Source of the DNA: Pempheris klunzingeri
Lineage: Eukaryota > Chordata > Actinopteri > Acropomatiformes > Pempheridae
Reading direction: 5' to 3'
DNA: 64,000 nt
Assembly (NCBI RefSeq): GCF_042242105.1
Contig: NC_092029.1
Location: 18,586,885 to 18,650,884, forward strand
Below, one piece after another: positions 60,990-64,000 of the stretch (its first letter is position 1; every line of letters begins with the position of its first letter). A program made the position numbers and the translations under genes. Below the pieces are notes generated by a model. The model searched no databases and had not been told where the DNA came from. It saw only the letters and a list, made by a program, of their open reading frames with translations.

Positions 60990-61165
60990 CAATCAATCTT
61001 TATTTATACAGCGCCAATTCATAACAGCGTTATCTCAAGATGCTTTACATAAAGAGCAGGTCTAGACAAAACTCTTTAATTAAGAGAGAGAGACCCAACG
61101 ATTCAGGAATTCAACATTAAGGATTCAAGAATCCCCACAACCATGGTGTCACAAGTTGTAGTGGT
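60990..61165 (+). repeat. Dispersed repeat, copy B (opposite orientation to 27700-27865)
   Basis: It begins ATCAATCTTTATTTATACAGCG, includes GCGTTATCTCAAGATGCTTTAC and GATTCAGGAATTCAACATTA, and ends AAGAATCCCCACAACCATGG. It is the inverted counterpart of the repeat in the ncoa1 5' intron. Confidence 0.75.
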
Positions 61166-61337
61166 CCCTCAAGAATTCGAAGCAATCGTTGACAATTGAT
61201 CCCATAGTGCGTACTACTTGTTGGTGCAGTATCAGACAGAATGAAGTGATGTTTGACAAAGACATGTAAAGAATTCTGTTACAGAAAAGTAACATTTATA
61301 AAGATGAAACAATATTGCCTTGTAGCTATAAATAATA

Positions 61338-61571
61338 GTGTTGCCCATAAAGTTGGAATAAAATGTTTTTTACCTCTTCTCATGAAATGATTGTGACAAT
61401 GTGACTTATTCTTGATAAATAAAGTTTATATCTTCTCAACTTTATTGATCAAACTCTTCCAAACATATCACAGTGAAACTTAAACCACAATGATCCTTTG
61501 CAAACTGTGTATTCAGGCTTTAACTAAATTGGGGGTATTGAACAATTATTCCAACTTTATGGGCAACAGTG
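61338..61571. mobile_element. 234-bp MITE with perfect 23-nt terminal inverted repeats
   Basis: TGTTGCCCATAAAGTTGGAA (61339 on, 23 identical bases) is repeated in inverse at 61546-61568. TA dinucleotides flank both sides (61336-61337 and 61572-61573), as expected for Tc1/mariner-type insertion. There is no coding capacity. It contains polyadenylation-like AATAAA on both strands. Confidence 0.85.
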
Positions 61572-62115
61572 TATGTTGGTTTGATAATTGGACACATCTT
61601 GATGCAACAGCCCATAATCACTGTAAAAAGGCAATAAATAGGGGATAAGATTGTTGGTCATGACAAATAGCTCAGCATTTGCTTCAGTTTTCCCAGCTCA
61701 CAATCTCTATTTAAGGTATATATAACACGTATAACACGTATATAACCTTTAGTGCACACTGAAGAAAATATTCCACACCCCTTGTTAAGTCAACTGTGCA
61801 GCATTATTGCTCCAGTGTTGAGCGTGGTGATGTTTTTCCTCGGCCCGAGTGTCTTTTTTGGATCTTAGCAGTAAATTTCAGGCTTTTGAAATGTGACATT
61901 ATTATTCGTGGTACTGTTCTACAAGGAGAAAAGGAGGTTTGGAGGACAGTTGAACCAGTAAAAATTGTACTGTTTCTGATTGACCCTTTAAAATCTCTTG
62001 ATCATTCTCTTCACATATTTTGGAATTCATCCCGCTGTCAGACACCTGATTTGCAGCATTGTGGACAGGCCAGGAGGTTAAGGGAAACAAACAAAGACAA
62101 AACAAAATTCAGTCT

Positions 62116-62405
62116 CTACATTTGCGTCTGGCAAATGATTTTGCTCTCATCTGTTTGGATGCTTTCCATGCGACTTAGATTGGCCCCCTCCCTAACAGGT
62201 GGCGTTGGATTCTTGTGTTCATGGTACTCCACTATCGGGTATGTGATGACGGTCAGCAGCAGAACGGCAAGCAGGATGTACAGTTTATATTCCAGGCATA
62301 AGAAGGTGCTGTAGGCAAAGGCAATAACGAAACCAAGTGACTCCCACATACGGTAGTTGGCGAATGCTGCCTCTTTTTCCCGGGGGAAGAGGATACCATA
62401 AAGAG
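62116..62405 (-). CDS. unc93a-like membrane protein, last coding exon (gene partial, continues past the right edge)
   Basis: On the minus strand an acceptor TTTTCTGTCCTGCAG ends at 62406. The exon starts at 62405 in phase 2 and reads LYGILFPREKEAAFANYRMW, then ESLGFVIAFAYSTFLCLEYK, LYILLAVLLLTVITYPIVEY and HEHKNPTPPVREG, ending SKIICQTQM and TAG. The two hydrophobic stretches are the last two membrane helices of a major-facilitator-like UNC93A protein, and the AAFANYRxWExLGF motif and EYxExKNP-type tail are family hallmarks. UNC93A is a multi-pass plasma-membrane/endosomal protein of uncertain transport role. Upstream exons are not in the window. The gene converges with ncoa1. Its exact paralogue cannot be set from one exon. 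Confidence 0.88.
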
Positions 62406-63104
62406 CTGCAGGACAGAAAACGGGTGTTAATCACTCCAACAACTAGAATCATTTGCATTATGTGTAATTATATAGTGATTTTCTAATCATTATTTATAAG
62501 AATTTTAAAGAGGCAGTGTTTGGACAAAAGAAATAACTAACTTTACACTTTTACTTCACAGCTTTACAGGTGGTGAGGCTAAAATGCCCAGTGGGTGGCT
62601 GTAAGGGGCCAAAACTGAAAAGAGTTCAATCTCTGGGGAGAACAAATGTGCTCAGTAAATTTCAAGAAAATCTCCTGATTAGATTTTTTGAAAGTTCAAT
62701 TAAGTATTGGAAGTTTTGGAATGAGGGTGGTGCTGGAGAAATAAAGCTTCAGGAGTTCTCCTCTTGGGAACATGAATCTCCAACAAATTTAATGGAAATC
62801 TAATAATCTAATATTTTTCAGATACCTTATACTGGTACAATGAGGGATCAGTTTTGACCTGATGGCAGGACCACAAAAATGTCTTCTTGAAGTTCATTCT
62901 TGAACATATGAATAGTAGTTTGACAAACAATCATTTTAACTCAAGGCCCCCTGAGGCTCTTTTCTCACAGACTCCCTTTGCATGTGAGTTGTGGGCAACT
63001 TCCAGGGAGGGCAAAGTTGGTCACCACTTTGAAATATCTTGACAGTTTTTGCCCTGAAATTTTTAAAACATCTACTAAAGGAATATGGGGAAATGGTTTC
63101 CAGA
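62406..63104 (-). other. Intron of the unc93a-like gene, no exon seen
   Basis: AT-rich, with short frames (62570-62803, 62978-63415) that carry no domain. It includes fragments resembling GGAACATGAATCTCCAACAA-type fish repeats. Confidence 0.5.
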
Positions 63105-63270
63105 TGATGAGTCTTAATGACTTTGGTGATTCACTGTCTTTTCCTCTAGTGCCACTGAAGGGGTCACATTTTTTTTTTTACACCTATTGGATAGATTACA
63201 TGACATTTGGTTCACACATTCGTGTTCCCTTGAGGAAGAAGTGTAAAAACCTTGGTGATTCTCTAACACA
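63105..63270 (+). repeat. Dispersed teleost repeat copy
   Basis: GATGAGTCTTAATGACTTTGG, TTTTCCTCTAGTGCCACTGA, TGGATAGATTACATGACATT and TCGTGTTCCCTTGAGGAAGA are diverged forms of the repeat family at 16218-16510. Confidence 0.5.
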
Positions 63271-63452
63271 GGGATGTCCAAACTACGCAGGAAATTCTAA
63301 AAATGTATTGGAACACGGCCCACACATGAAACTTTCACTGGACTGTGTTGTACTTCTTAGTCTCACCACTAGGTGGAGTAACTGTCTTGTACGAGGCAGC
63401 TTCTCTATAAAATGAGTAATAGAAGAAGAAATGTGCTACAGGTGACCCAAAA

Positions 63453-63910
63453 TGGCAGAATTAAGGAAACGTAAGAGAGGAAGTGAGGGTAGAAAGTTTC
63501 AGACGCGGTGTGCGACGAGAGCACAGCTAATAACTAATGAAGATCACGGAGGAGCTGCTTGATGTTAGCAGTCTGAAGAGCACCACGACAGGTGAGGATG
63601 TGTCTGAAGCTGTGCCAGGTGCAGTTGGCATGATGGGACTTAAATGGGATGAGCTGTGTGGAGGTACGATGGATGGGGCTCCAGCTGGGACAGGCGAGCG
63701 CAAAGGAATCTACGGTGTCTGCCAAGGGCCAAGAAAGTGGAGGTAAGGCTGTTGATTCGAGCAGCAGGGCTCTAGCACAGACTATTTCAAGCTTCCCTCT
63801 CTGATGCTGATGGTTGGCATTTTTAGTGGATCTCACTGATCACCTGAACACACTGAACAAGAGCCTACAAGGCAAAGAGCAGCTTGGACCACAACTAATA
63901 AATGAAAGAC
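63453..63910 (+). pseudogene. hAT-like (GTF2IRD2/ZBED-type) transposase remnant with internal deletion
   Basis: A first frame from 63453 reads MAELRKRKRGSEGRKFQTR, like an N terminus of these proteins. A second frame (63537-63746) reads KITEELLDVSSLKSTTTGED and MGLKWDELCGGTMDGAPAGT then GERKG, the catalytic-domain region of hAT-like, GTF2IRD2-type transposases. A third reads VDLTDHLNTLNKSLQGKEQL. Long stretches normally lying between these parts are missing. It sits in an intron of the unc93a-like gene and is inactive. Confidence 0.8.
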
Positions 63911-64000
63911 ACTAATGGAAAGGCTGTTTTTTTTCTTGAATCATATTCAGTTATCAAGCAGAATTTACCTACATTTGATTAATTTTCCAACTTTAATCCA

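Overview
This is a vertebrate, almost certainly teleost, nuclear genome window. The evidence is intron-split genes with GT-AG boundaries, long AT-rich introns, many (CA)n-type microsatellites, and fish-typical dispersed repeats: Tc1-like transposon wrecks, L2-type LINE tails, tRNA-derived SINEs, hAT-like fragments and MITEs. The repeat repertoire looks percomorph, but that is an impression from memory and was not tested by a search.

Three protein-coding genes are supported. (1) ptrhd1 (+, 918-2008) is a complete two-exon gene for a 126-residue peptidyl-tRNA-hydrolase-domain protein. (2) ncoa1 (+, coding 33452-52118) encodes steroid receptor coactivator 1. I traced 20 coding exons, and all intron phases close on one continuous 1505-codon reading frame ending in the SRC-1a-type LXXLL tail. 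Its probable first non-coding exon lies in a CpG-rich block near 8.1-8.85 kb, so the 5' non-coding part spans about 25 kb. (3) The terminal exon of an unc93a-like membrane protein gene lies on the minus strand (62116-62405), tail to tail with ncoa1; the rest runs off the right edge.

Layout: 1-0.35 kb repeat; 0.9-2.2 kb ptrhd1; 2.2-8 kb intergenic with two LINE 3' ends; 8.1-33.4 kb ncoa1 promoter region and 5' introns, full of old repeats (Tc1 at 19.2-19.9 kb, a Myb/SANT-like ORF element at 25 kb, many degraded MITE copies); 33.4-52.1 kb ncoa1 coding exons; 52.1 to about 59.65 kb probable long 3'UTR with alternative poly(A) signals; 59.7-61.6 kb a cluster of repeats (Tc1 wreck, dispersed repeat, MITE with perfect inverted ends); 62.1-64 kb unc93a-like last exon plus an intron carrying a hAT-like transposase fragment.

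The most interesting unexplained object is a CpG-dense, roughly 100-nt imperfect hairpin in the ncoa1 3'UTR (53997-54096). Its two arms pair in 9-bp and 10-bp perfect helices, and it looks like a microRNA precursor or a conserved structural RNA. Other points of interest are a (TG)n tract just before the in-frame, skippable PAS-B exon, the loss of the first leucine in receptor-interaction box 1, a QLQSP-type repeat expansion in the protein, and CTCF-like motifs around the locus.
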